Source of the DNA: Lantana camara
Lineage: Eukaryota; Streptophyta; Magnoliopsida; Lamiales; Verbenaceae
Assembly: GCA_037501455.1 (NCBI GenBank)
Contig: CM074865.1
Location: 38,422,501 to 38,486,500, forward strand
Direction: 5' to 3'
Length of the DNA: 64,000 bases
In this document: in pieces, positions 12,853-23,896 of the stretch
Layout of the letters: the number at the start of each line of letters is the position of its first letter
Numbering within the stretch: the stretch's first letter is position 1
Position numbers and translations under genes: made by a program
Notes under the pieces: generated by a model
Database searches by the model: none
Seen by the model: the letters and a program-made list of their open reading frames with translations, nothing else
What the model was told of the DNA's origin: nothing

Positions 12853-13009
12853 CTTAAATATAACCACAGAGCTAATGCATGTGGGGTTAGGGATGTGAAT
12901 GGCGTGCACTCATATCCAGCAAAGAAAGCAGTCGAGCACGTAGAACAAATGTTCAAAATAATTAAAATTTACTCCAATGCATGATGCACGTGCCATGTAT
13001 GCAGAATAC
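12853..13009 (-). other. Intron-like module 2 in element A
   Basis: On the minus strand the donor context is AAACAG then GTATTC at 13009, and a possible acceptor …TATTTAAG lies at 12853. It shares GCATACATGGCA near the 5' end and CCCTAACCCCACATGCAT near the 3' end with modules 1 and 3, so the modules look paralogous. The exact acceptor is uncertain. Confidence 0.4.
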
Positions 13010-13177
13010 CTGTTTCCCTAATATTAGCATCGAAGCCTTTGTTGAATTCTTGTATAGATTCATTTGCTTTTCATCCAAGTAGTCAGAAGATGAGAGTTTC
13101 AAATCCTCCTTCACGAATTTGTAGAAGTAGGAGGTGTTGTCTCGATCAACTTCAATTGTTGACATCAAGGCAACACT
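13010..13177 (-). other. Exon-like open segment in element A
   Basis: This 168-nt segment lies between the acceptor-like end of module 1 (13178) and the donor-like start of module 2 (13009). It is open in one minus-strand frame over nearly its full length, from just before an ATG at 13168. The peptide is acidic and polar (for example STIEVDRDNTSYFYKFVKED) and does not resemble gag or pol. It could be a captured host gene fragment or a decayed element gene; I do not recognise it. Confidence 0.35.
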
Positions 13178-13440
13178 CTATAATTCACAAATGGACCAAA
13201 TATCTATGCATGTGGGTTAGTACATGGGTATGTCAAGTAATGAAAGCAATTAAGAACACTTAAGTAATGAAGATGCAATACGTAATTTAATAAAATTTAA
13301 TCGTAACAATAATAATTCTACAAAAATCGTAATCATAGTGTGCACACAATCACATAAACTCAGACAAATTCATACATACAAGTCAAAATTTCACATCTGA
13401 CAAATGCAATACACAAGTATTCCTATGCCGTGCGACCTAA
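13178..13440 (-). other. Intron-like module 1 / leader of element A
   Basis: The 3' part on the minus strand has a perfect TACTAACCC followed by ACATGCAT and ends TTATAG at 13178. The same block occurs in element B near 4365-4385, so it is an old component of the family. The 5' boundary is not clear and lies within the leader downstream of the primer-binding site. Confidence 0.35.
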
Positions 13441-13483
13441 ACTGACACGACACGACTCCAGAGCACCGGTTCTGAACCTGGTA

Positions 13484-13495
13484 GCTCTGATACCA
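13484..13495 (-). promoter_or_regulatory. Primer-binding site of element A
   Basis: TGGTATCAGAGC on the minus strand, followed by leader sequence homologous to elements B and Y. The 8-nt linker 13496-13503 leads directly to the end of TRIM1 rather than to a Tekay LTR end. Confidence 0.8.
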
Positions 13496-13503
13496 CTTCA
13501 GAT

Positions 13504-13997
13504 TGGACTGTAAAGCTCAAAGTGCTTGTCCCACATCGGAAGAAGAGGAGAACGAAGCCTTCCTTATAAGGGGGTGGATACCTCTTCCCTGTTGAGGCCT
13601 TTTCCTGGGTGGGCGCCTTCGGGCTTAAATTCCGTCGGGAGAAACAAAACCGTGAGGGTGGTGTCGCTTAGCCCACCAAAGCGGACAATATCGACAGGCG
13701 GGTTTTCGGGCTGTTACAAATGGTATCAGAGCTGGGACCCGGTCCGGTGTGCCAGCGAGGACGCTGGGCCCTTATGGGGGGGTGGACTGTAAAGCTCAAA
13801 GTGCTTGTCCCACATCGGAAGAAGAGGAGAACGAAGCCTTCCTTATAAGGGGGTGGATACCTCTTCCCTGTTGAGGCCTTTTCCTGGGTGGGCGCCTTCG
13901 GGCTTAAATTCCGTCGGGAGAAACAAAACCGTGAGGGTGGTGTCGCTTAGCCCACCAAAGCGGACAATATCGACAGGCGGGTTTTCGGGCTGTTACA
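13504..13997 (+). mobile_element. TRIM1, a terminal-repeat retrotransposon in miniature
   Basis: Two near-identical 215-bp LTRs (13504-13718 and 13783-13997), each starting TGGACTGTAAAG and ending GGCTGTTACA, flank a 64-bp interior. The interior starts two bases before a primer-binding site (TGGTATCAGAGC, 13721-13732) and ends in a G-rich polypurine tract. Each LTR contains TGTCCCACATCGG, a sequence common in plant TRIMs. An open frame spans each LTR but it is simply duplicated with the LTR. No clear 5-bp target duplication is seen (CAGAT on the left, TTATG on the right). Confidence 0.9.
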
Positions 13998-14947
13998 TTA
14001 TGGACCTCAAAGAAACAATATTTATGCATTAATTCACAAAACGAACAACAGCTATGGATTCAAGAATTAAAGAGAAAACCTAACTATTCACATAAAAATT
14101 CATTGCATGCTCAAACCTCCATGAAATTCAGAAAACCAACACTTAAAAGAAAGAGGAGAAAATGGAGAATCAAATCATGGACTTACCTTTCGAATTTGAG
14201 GCGAATCGGAGAAGTATCGAGCTTGAAATTGCAAAATGAATAGTATAGAAAATCCCTTTCTCTTTCTCTCTCGGTTCAGTAGCTTCTCTCACCTGCTACC
14301 TTGATGATTTTGAAATGAAGGTTAAGGACTTAACTAGGGTTAAGTGAGCTCAAGAATCAACTCATTTGGTTAAGGAATGAGAGAGATATGGCCAAAATAC
14401 TCAAAGGTGGCGAATCTGCGCGAGCTGCTCGGTTTGGACAAATTTCGGAGGCTCAAACGGGCTTAGAAAAATACAAAATCAGGTTCCTTAGCTCCCATTC
14501 TGCATTACAAGTCCAGTGCCACTTCCGTAATTCGAATCCGAATTCCCGATCTCAAGTTACGGTCTCCGGAACCCAAGGCGCGCTAAAACTAGTTAGGCCC
14601 TTAAGTCCCTAGCAAATAAAATATGGTGCGTTACCATATCAAACAAGTCCGAAAAATTAAAACGAGCACATAAACAAATTCATAACACGTATAATTCATG
14701 CATAATAAATTTTCATGAATTTTCGAAACAATTTGAAACTCAAACGAATTAAAAACAAGTTCAAAAGCTTAAAACGTTTAAATATACAATTATATATATT
14801 AACAAATAATTAAATAAAGTTAAAATAATTCAAGAATAACAAATAAACATTAAAATAAAAATATAATTGCATAAATAAATAATTTAAAAGCACACTTAGC
14901 CCACTCGTAACGACATACCTGGACGTCCGAAAAGTCGGGGTGTCACA
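13998..14947 (-). mobile_element. Truncated Tekay LTR, promoter-proximal 950 bp
   Basis: On the minus strand it begins TGTGACACCCCGACT at 14947 and resembles the first kilobase of LTRs Y and S1, including the stretch …GGGAATTCGGATTCGAA…. It stops at TRIM1, so the other ~2.5 kb is missing. By position it would be the 5' LTR of element A, but after the first dozen bases it differs clearly from LTR A at 10936. The pairing is therefore doubtful. Confidence 0.65.
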
Positions 14948-16916
14948 GTACAACTTACCAATTCTAACTCGGTGGAATTCTTAGTAATGTTTTTGCATCA
15001 CCTATCTTTCAATATGGACCCAAGACTCGTGCGACATCCATATTTACTTAGGCGTTAAGCTAGACCCATCAATCATAAGATCAAGATCAAAACTTAGTTC
15101 GAACGACCCACGACTCGTGGACATCGCCATCCCAAAAATTGATCTCGAAATATTGATCATTAAAATGATCAATCAGGAAACTAAGGACTAATAGGTTTCA
15201 CATAGTCACCCCACGACTCATGGACAACAACTAGCTTCCCCTATTAAACTTAAATCCTATTGATGGAATGCTAGGAATTTAATTCAAAGTTTGCACCTTG
15301 AATTAAACACCTATTTTTGAAATTAGCTTAATATTTTAAGGGAATTTTCGATTTAACCGGAGATTTATCCGGTTCGATCTCACCAACATATATGTTATCC
15401 AATTTAATTAGTCTTGATTAATGTAAGTATAACTTAAATGCATTTCACACAAGCAGTTAGCAGAGAACATGTCCTAGCATGATACTAACATGTGATGATC
15501 ATGGGTTCTACCTATCTTATGCGTGATATGTGGGAGTCACTCCACAATCACAAGTTCTAACATACATGCCACATAAAACAGTTTAAATCACATATGGGAA
15601 TTGGAAATAAAGCGATGCCCTATCTATTACAATAATAGCAATCCTCTCTAACACTTTGAGAGGTCTTTATTTATGGCCTCCATCTTGTTACTTGTTTTGT
15701 GGATCCATCTTACTCCATGGGTGCATTGTCTCCAAAATGAAAGAAAAAGACCTCACCACCTATCTCTACTCTCAAATTACAATAAAAAGAAAAAGACATA
15801 AAGTAATAAGGCTCAATCTTCATATTGGCCTTAGACAATTACACGGGGCATACCCCGGCCTCAAAAACAGTGATATGGAAAGCCACATAATAAACACATA
15901 ACAATACACACATAAGTGGGGCACCGACCCCAATTGAAAAATGCAACTATGGGGCTCCAACCCCAATTTAAACCATCCATGTGCATAAATTAAAACCATT
16001 TATAAAACTAAACCCATTATCACCTAACATGCATATATTGTAAGAATTTAAATTTACCCATAAATAAAAAATTCTCGCTTTAATCCCTAATGACTTAAAA
16101 CATAATTTAGATGTAATTCTTGTTCATGAACCTTTTCTATAAAATCCAAAAAATAATAAACCGATAAAATTCCAATTAATTTCTGAAAATTAATAATTTT
16201 ATTCGTTTTTAATATTTCAAAAATAAAGATAGTAATTTTTCTAAAATTAAATCGTTTTAATTTCTCAAAATCCCAATTTAACAAAATATTTTAATTTAAT
16301 AAAATATATTTTAAGAGGGTAAAATTAAATCAGGATTTTGTGGATCGAAACACGAAAAACGAAAACACGAAATACGAGCCCGGAACACCCTGGCCACGCG
16401 ATGAAACGCCACGAAGCAGCGCGCGCGGGTGCGCGCTGCAGCATCACGTATAGCGTCGCGCGCAACGTTGGCGCGGGGAGTGGCGGGCGCTGTTGGGCGG
16501 TGCTCCCGCGCGGTTGCGGGTGCGTGTGGGCGAGGCTCCCGTGCGGTTGCTGGAGCTACTGGGCGAGGCTCCGGCTCAGTTGTGGGTGTTGCTGGGCAAT
16601 GATGGCGGGCGATAGCGAGGCCTCGAGTGCTATGCCTTAGCATGCGCGAGCCTTGCCTCATTCGTTCATAACGCAATTTTGTGTTTCGTTTCTCAGGTTT
16701 TTTAAAACTCAATTCAATCCAAGAATTAAAATTACGATTTAACAGTTTCAAAACAAAATTTTCAGAAACTTTCCAGAAAATTACAAATTCAATTTTTCTG
16801 ATTTTCTAAAAGAACTCATGAATACTCAATCACATCTAAACCTAAGAGTTTCTACCAAATTCAGAAAAATTGAGACGAATTAGAAATAGGCCTTACAAGG
16901 TGGGTCTGATACCACT
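14948..16916 (-). mobile_element. Leader of copia element C1, truncated
   Basis: On the minus strand this follows LTR C1 and matches the leaders of C3 (51216-53292) and C2 (26929-28910). It holds a GC-rich block (16375-16640) and three copies of a CCCACGACTCGTGGACA-like motif (15018-15036, 15106-15123, 15209-15226). It breaks at 14947 exactly at a Tekay LTR start, so that LTR inserted into or recombined with it. No coding domain of copia remains. Confidence 0.75.
16903..16914 (-). promoter_or_regulatory. Primer-binding site of copia C1
   Basis: TGGTATCAGACC on the minus strand, two bases from the LTR end at 16917. One base differs from the TGGTATCAGAGC of C2 and C3. Confidence 0.75.
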
Positions 16917-18790
16917 TGTTGGGAAAACGGAACAGAAACACGGCGGAAATTTAAAATTTTCCCAATAAGATAGAATCGAATCTTGCAATTCCTATTCCCA
17001 AATTTGTAGAGATTAAGAAACTCACTTAGATAAGAGTTTTCTTGACACATTCTAGCCACCCAAGAACGCTCTTCACGCGGCTTGACCCCAAAAACTCCTT
17101 CGAATCTTTCAAGACTTCACGATAGTAGCCCTCTAGAGAATTAGTTGACCAACCTCGACCACGATCTGAATAGGGATGATGCTAGTTCTATATTCGGTCT
17201 TTAAGCTCTAGGATTTTGTGTATAATATTTGGAGAAGGAGAATTTGTCTATCAATCTTCAAGGGGTTCGAACCCCTTGTATACATAGCTGAGGGGTTCGA
17301 ACCCCTAATCCTTAATGGAGTAGGATTCTTATCCCTTTTGCTATTTGATTACTTGCTTGGAGAGAAAAACTCTTACTTTGACCAAAAGTCTCCTTTTGAC
17401 CAACTTGTCAAGCAAGAATATAACTAACTCTCTTAGATATCTTATTTTACTTTATTTATTTAATAATAAATAAATCGAAGACTAATAATTAATTAATTCT
17501 AGATTAATTTTTTATTAGACTTTATTTCTCCAAATTAGAACTTTAGTATTAATTCATAATTAAATTAAAGTCCATTAAATAATTAATCAAGATTAATTAT
17601 TTAACCACACTATTCACGTGACACGTGTCCCACACGTGCTTCACATGTGTGGACCCCACCAATCTCCTATTGGTTCGATCAACTTGTTTAATCGATTCAA
17701 GCCCACATGATCAGGTTATTATGTGTGACCCTCTAGGTTCTTAATTCAATTAGCAGTGACCCTAATTAATTAATTTCCAATTAATTAATCAGTCCACAGA
17801 ACATATGACCATAGTTTAGCAACAGGTGTATGACCCCTAGCTGAATAAGAATATCTTAATTCAAAAGAACCTTTAAGTCATTGATTCATTTGAGATACAA
17901 TCCTCCTACGTCCCATCTCTCAATCAAGATCTAGGGCAAGGGAATAATTAGAACCCTAATAATCCTGATCCTAAAGTTAAGTGCATTTCATATCCATTTG
18001 AACTCAATCAAAGAAACTCATTTCTTGATGTCTTGATCCTCTGCCTTGGCCAAAGACTCCTAGATGGCATATGAATGGCTTATATAATAAGAGATCAACT
18101 TGCTAATGCAAGTGTATGTCCTTTATCGATTCTCATATACTTTCATGTGCCACTTGTGCAGCCCCAACATAAGCTTTGAATCAGTTGTCTAAGGTGACAC
18201 CCTTTAAAGCTTATACCTAAAACAACAGAGTTAGCTCATAAAGTATCAATGGAACCTCAAGTCTAAGGATCACTTAATCCCATCAATGACTCATGAGATA
18301 TTCCCTAATCTGAAAGTTTTTATTTGCAGAAATAGAAACTTCCTTTCCCATTTAGGAATCTTCTCACACGGACACCTCAGTGTGAATAAGTAAGCACCCC
18401 CATGTACCACGCACGTATCAACAATACACTTTGCACCTCATGAAATAAGATTATTCTTCTTAAGGGCGTGATCACACGAGCAAGCTTCGAACAAGTCAAG
18501 TCGGCACTCCACTGTCTTTAGGACTCATCGGCTTGGTGTGATTTCTAATCATGACTTATGTGATATAGGGCTCGTTCCATGAACCATTTCACCTAAATGG
18601 TTGAGTCCTACCAGTCATATTGATTAGGGGAGTTCTTATACATACGCAGTTGAAGTAATCATACAATCAAACAAGAACATATAAAGAAGTGTTACCAAAG
18701 TTCGTTTATTATCCAAAGATTGTCTGTGATTTACAAAAGGAAAGTACTAAAGCGGATATACAATCGGTTTTAAGGGCACTATTCCTAACA
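16917..18790 (-). mobile_element. 5' LTR of copia C1 (1874 bp)
   Basis: Bounded by TGTTAGGAATAGTGCCC (minus strand, 18790) and …CAACA at 16917. It aligns by eye throughout with the LTRs of C2 and C3 but is more diverged, so it is the oldest of the five. A shortened cluster of CACGTG palindromes is at 17613-17650. The right end abuts E2 gag sequence, so C1 inserted in E2 or was joined to it after E2 lost its 5' end. Confidence 0.85.
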
Positions 18791-21700
18791 TTGACTTTGG
18801 AAATCTTTGTGAGGGAATTCAAGAACAACTATATTCCACCTTAGGCGAGGACTAGATGGCTTTTGGAATTTCTTGATTTGAAGCAAGTGGGGAGAACGGT
18901 GAATGAATATATCTTGGAATTCAATAGGTTGGCCCCTTATGCCTCTCATATTACCAGGGATGATGAACTCAAGGCTCTACAATTCATGGATGGACTTGCA
19001 CTTATTGTGGACATCCTTCTCACACTTATCATAATTGTTGACGTCGGTTAAGTCTCGATGTGGAAAAACTGACCATAAGATTGATACTTATCCGGAACCA
19101 CCACCGGGTGCTCAACAAGGGGGCCAAAGGCCATTGATCCAATCTTGTGCTTATGCTATTGGGGGTGAAGAACAAGACGTTGACATCGACCCCAATGCCG
19201 TGGTGGAAGGTACTATATATATTCATGGCATAAACATTCACGCATTATTTGATCCGGGTGCTACCCACTATTTTCTTTGTAGTGGTGTGGTTCCTTCTTT
19301 GCCTTTGCTTGTGGCTTGTACCTCGTCGTGCTTTGTTATTAGTTCACCTCTTGGGGGGGAGTTTAGAGTCGAACCTGGTGTTTAGGGAGGTTCCGGTGAG
19401 CATTGAGGGCCGTGTTTTTCCAGCAGATCTGATTGAGATGCCCATGGAGAGGTACGGGGCTATTTTGGGCATGGTTTGGCTCTTCCAACACCGAGCTCAG
19501 ATTGATTGTTTTGAGAAGAAGATTTGTTTGGATTCAATTGTGATTGTGGGCGAGGGTTCGAAGACTCCTACACTACTTTCCTTTACAGAAGCTTATGAGT
19601 TGGTTCGTAGAGGGGCTACGGGTTTTCTAGCTTATCTTCTCAACAAGCCCAAGGATCAAGCTAACATCGAGGAGACCGAGATTGTTAAGGATTTTCTTGG
19701 TGTTTTTCCCGAGACTCTGGATTCTTTACAACCTGAGTGGGAGATAGAGTTTGTGATTGATTTGTTTTCGGGAGCTGAGCCTTATTCGAAGTCTCCATAC
19801 CGAATGGCTCCAGCTGAGTTGAAGGAGTTGAAGATTCAACTCGATGATCTTTTTTCTAGTGGGTACATTCGACCAAGTTGTTCGCCGTGGGGTGCACCGA
19901 TCCTATTTGTCAAGAAGAAGGATGAGACCTTGAGAATGTGCATCGACTATCGTGGGCTAAACAAGATGTCAATTAAGAACAAGTACCCTCTCCCTCATAT
20001 TGAAGAGCTTTTTGACTTACTACAAGGATCTAAGGTTTATTCCAAGCTTGATCTTCGACAAGGGTACTATCAACTGCGAATCCGAGAAGAGGATATTCCT
20101 AAGACGGGGATTTAATACTCGGTACGGGCATTTTGAGTTTATTGTGATGCTGTTTGGTCTAACAAATGCCCCTGCAGCTTTCATGGATATGATGCATAGG
20201 ATCTTTCGTCCGTATCTTGACAAGTTCGTTGTGATCTTCATTGAATACATTCTTGTATACTCCAAGTCTCCCGAAGAGCAGGCGCAACACCTTAGGATTA
20301 TGCTAGAGACTCTTAGAGAGCACCAACTATTCACCAAATTCAGCAAGTGTGAATTTTGGTTGGATCGAGTAACTTTCTTAGGACATGTGATATCCGGCAA
20401 CGGAGTAGAGGTGGATCCCTCTAAGATTGAAACAACGGTGCAATGGGAGAGACAAAAGAACACCTCTAAAGTAAGAAGTTTCTTGGATCTAGCGGGATAC
20501 TACCGGAGATTTGTGAAGTATTTCTCTAAAATTGCTACTCCTTTGACCCGATTAACTAAGAAAGAGGTGAAGTTTGAGTGGGACGAGGCCTGCGAGGCAA
20601 GTTTTCGGATCTTGAAGGAGAAGTTGACTTCTGCTCCAGTGTTAGCCCTACCCTAGGGTTCTGAAGGATATGTTGTGTTTACCGATGCCTCGAAGGAAGG
20701 TCTGGGATGTATCCTTATACAGAAGGGTCGAGTAATAGCTTATACCTCGAGAAAGCTAAAAGACCATGAAAAGTATTACCCCACTCATGATCTCGAGTTA
20801 GCCACCGTGGTTTTTGCTCTGGAAAAATGGCGTCATTATCTCTACGGGGTTTCTTTTGAGATTTACTCTAACCACAAAAGCCTCAAGTATTTATTCACTC
20901 AGAAAGAATTGAATATGAGGCAAAGGCGTTGGATGGAATTTCTCGAAGATTATGATTTTACCATCCACTACCATCCGGGTAAAGCTAATGTGGTCACGGA
21001 TGCGTTGAGCAGGAAGGCTAGCGTATCTTCTTTGGAAGTTGATTCGGGAGAGAGTATCGAGCCCACTGTGTTGAAGGCTCATGTGGCTAATATCACGATA
21101 CAACCAGATTTGAAGTAGAAGTTGTTTGATGCACAAGCTACGGATCCGAGATTCAAAAGTTAGTGTTGAAAGCTCGTGCTGACCTTGAGTGTCCAGTTGG
21201 GTTCGATGATACGGGTTTATTGAGATTCAAGACAAGGGTTTGTGTACCCAAGGAGTTGAAATGGGTGATTATCGAAGAAGCTCATAGATCGGCCTATTCT
21301 ATCAACCCTGGAGGTATAAAGATGTATCGAGACTCGAAGAAGTTCTATTGGTGGAGAGGTTTAAAGAAGGATGTTGCCGAATTCGTGAAGCATTGCAAGA
21401 CGTGCCAGATGGTAAAGGCAGAACATCAAAAGGCCGGAGGCTTATTACAACCTTTACCTATCCCAGAATGGAAGTGAGAGCAAGACCATGGATTTCGTGT
21501 CTGGATTACCCAAAGCTAAGGGTGGTCTTGACGGAATTTGGGTGATAGTTGATCGGTTAACTAAGTCAGCACACTTCCTTGCAGTTCGGATATATGACAA
21601 GATAAGCAAGCTTGTAGATAAGTATTGCAGAGAAATACTCAGACTTCATGGTACTCCTCTCAGTATAGTTTCCAATAGGGATCCGAGATTCACTTTTAAG

Positions 21701-22573
21701 TTGTGGCAAGAGCTTCATAAGAGATTATGTACCAAGCTCCAGTTCAGTACAACATCACATCCGTAGACAGGCTGGTAATCGGAGAGGTTGATTTAGTACT
21801 TGGAGGATATGCTCAGGGCTTGTGCTTTGGACTTTCAGACGAAGTGGGATGAACACTTGCATTTGATCGAGTTTGCTTACAATAACAGTTACCAAGCCTC
21901 GATCAAAGCAGCTCCTTATGAGATCTTGTACGGTCGGAAGTGTCGATCATCGTTGTTTTTCAATCTTGAAGAGTGGAGATGGTTAAAACAAGAAGGTGTT
22001 TAGAGAAATGTTAGAAAGACGAAACTCTCGGCAGCCACTAAAGATGCGGTTCAAAAAGTTCAGATGATAAGGTAACGTACGAAAGCCGCTCAAGATCAAC
22101 AGAAGAGTTATGTCGACCGCCGGAGAAGAAACCTCGAGTTTGAAGTCGGTGATCGGGTATTCTTTAGAGCATCCCCTCGTAAGGGTTTTGGAAGAATTGA
22201 CCAAGGAGGGAAGTTGAACCCTCATTATCTAGGTCCTTTCGAGATCCTTGAGAAAGTCGGTGAAGTTGCTTACCGACTGGACCTACCGCCAAATCTAACC
22301 GGAATTCACAATGTCTTCCATGTGTCTCAGCTACGGAAGTACCATCCCGATGAGTCAGAGATCCTTTCCCTTGATGAAGCTGAGGTTGATCCGGATTTGA
22401 CTTTTGTCCAGAAGCCGGTTAAGATTTTGGATCGGAAGTTTCAAGAGTTGAGAAACTGGCGTATTCCCTTGGTTAAGGTTTTGTGGAGAAGTGACAAGAC
22501 CGAAGAAGCGACTTGGGAAACAGAGGACAAGATGAAGAGATTTTATCCGGAGTTGTTTCCAGACGAGCAGTGA
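18791..22573 (+). pseudogene. Decayed gag-pol of Tekay element E2
   Basis: Homologous along its length to the gag-pol of Y, but it lacks the start of gag. Domains in order: the end of the gag domain (18791-19025); a damaged zinc knuckle (CGKTDH retained); protease with FDPGATH (19250s), where a frameshift follows; reverse transcriptase (from about 19750), with a second frameshift near 20110; RNase H (TDASKEGLG near 20680); integrase with the HHCC region near 21280-21410 and catalytic core from 21488; and a chromodomain-like tail (about 22410-22560). The RT catalytic FIDD motif has become FIEY and the first integrase histidine pair has an Asn. Stops occur at 20655, 21116, 21475 and 21764. It cannot make active enzyme. 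Confidence 0.93.
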
Positions 22574-22607
22574 ATCTGGGGACCAGATTCTTTTAAGGGG
22601 AGGAGGT
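22572..22607 (+). promoter_or_regulatory. Polypurine tract and upstream hairpin of E2
   Basis: A perfect 8-bp hairpin (GAATCTGG, loop GGA, CCAGATTC; 22572-22590) sits just past the pol stop and is followed by AAGGGGAGGAGG, the polypurine tract, at the LTR border. Confidence 0.8.
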
Positions 22608-23034
22608 TATGACACCCCAATTTCTCGACCGTACAGGTACGCGCGCCACTCGTGTGAGTTTTGAGATTTAGGACTTATTTAATTTCTTTCGTTGTTCTTA
22701 TTTCACGATTTGATTTATTTTAATTTGATTACTTGCGAAATTATGTGATTTTAGATTATTTCTTCATGAAATTATTACATGAATTGTATATCAAATTTTT
22801 CCCGGGCATGCCTAAGTGATCAATTTTTGCATGATTGTAAGAATTCATCTTTAGTTGTCCTTACTTGGAGCATTGTGAAAACTTGGGGACTTAATTGTTA
22901 TAACTTGTGGACCTAATTGCAACATTCATGAATTTGGTATCTAATTGCATGAGTTTAAATTTCTAGAGGACTAATTGGTAATTTTCCCTCATTTTTCACC
23001 TTTAATACACGATCAAAACACCACTCCCACACAC

Positions 23035-23214
23035 TAGGGGTGTGCTCTGAGCCAAGCTGGCTTGTGAGCCATACAAGCCGAGTTCAAGCTGGCTCGACTT
23101 GAACTTGAATGATGTCAAGCTCAAGCCAAGCTTAATTGAGATCGACTTGTGTATCAAGCCAAGCTCAAGCCTATTTCTTTGAGGCTCGAGGCTTGCAAGC
23201 AGACTCGCAAGCTA

Positions 23215-23254
<40 letters not shown>

Positions 23255-23896
23255 ATGTTTAATAATTTATATATATAAATATGCAATAAATTAATCTACA
23301 TTTATATGATCTAGTAATACTAAATATATGATATATTATATATTTTTATGTACTTACTTTGACAATAAATATGATTTAATAATATCACAATTCAATAATT
23401 ACAGCAACATATCATTCTATACAATACCACTAACATATACCATAATAACTAATTAATAACATAAATATATGTTTTAATAAAATATTATTTAATAATTTTT
23501 ATTTTGTAATTACATAATTTATAGTTTATTATAATATAATTAATAATACTCATACATAACCTAAAACATCATATATATATTAATGATTATAATTTATTAA
23601 TAATGATATAAAACTAAACATATTAATATACTATATATATTATATATCTTAATATCTTTGTTATTGTTTAATATTATTATTAAATGACAGTTAAAAAATA
23701 TCCAACAAAAATCTATTGGCTTGTCGAGTCGAATCGAGGTCGGCTCGATTTTTGGACAAGCCAAGCTCAAGCCCTCAAAAAATAAGCTTGACAAGCTCAA
23801 GCTTAATCCCAAGCCATGTAAATAATTTTCAAGCTCAAGCTCAAGCTGGATTTTTTTTGCCAAACTCGACTCGGCTCGGCTCGAAACGCATCCCTA
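23035..23896. mobile_element. Non-autonomous Ac-like hAT element (862 bp)
   Basis: The ends are TAGGGGTGTGC and (reverse complement of the right end) TAGGGATGCG, close to the Ac/Ds terminal repeat. They are flanked by an exact 8-bp duplication CCACACAC at 23027-23034 and 23897-23904, the length typical of hAT. Subterminal regions are full of AAGCTCAAGC and GGCTCG motifs in both orientations, which are candidate transposase-binding sites. The core is AT-rich with a (TA)n tract at 23216-23252. There is no transposase frame. Confidence 0.88.

Larger units (their letters stand above)
10937..13503 (-). mobile_element. Internal region of non-autonomous Tekay-like element A
   Basis: This is 2567 bp between a polypurine tract (10937) and a primer-binding site (13484-13495), read on the minus strand. 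No gag, protease, RT, RNase H, integrase or chromodomain sequence is recognisable. In order from the primer site the region holds: a leader like Y's; intron-like module 1; a 168-nt open exon-like segment; intron-like module 2; a longer degenerate segment; intron-like module 3; an 82-nt exon-like segment; the start of a fourth module; and the hairpin array. Two flanking LTRs with a nearly gene-free interior fit the LARD class. Mobilisation by an autonomous Tekay element is inference. Confidence 0.6.

Noticed and set aside
13504..13997. Cassandra-type TRIM with a 5S rRNA segment
   Set aside because: AAAGTGCTTG is reminiscent of 5S rRNA, but the internal control region that follows in 5S genes is absent.
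13526..14032. Duplicated small protein starting MSHIGRRGERSLPYKG
   Set aside because: The frame is present twice only because it lies in both LTRs of TRIM1. It runs through the LTR end and primer-binding site in the first copy.
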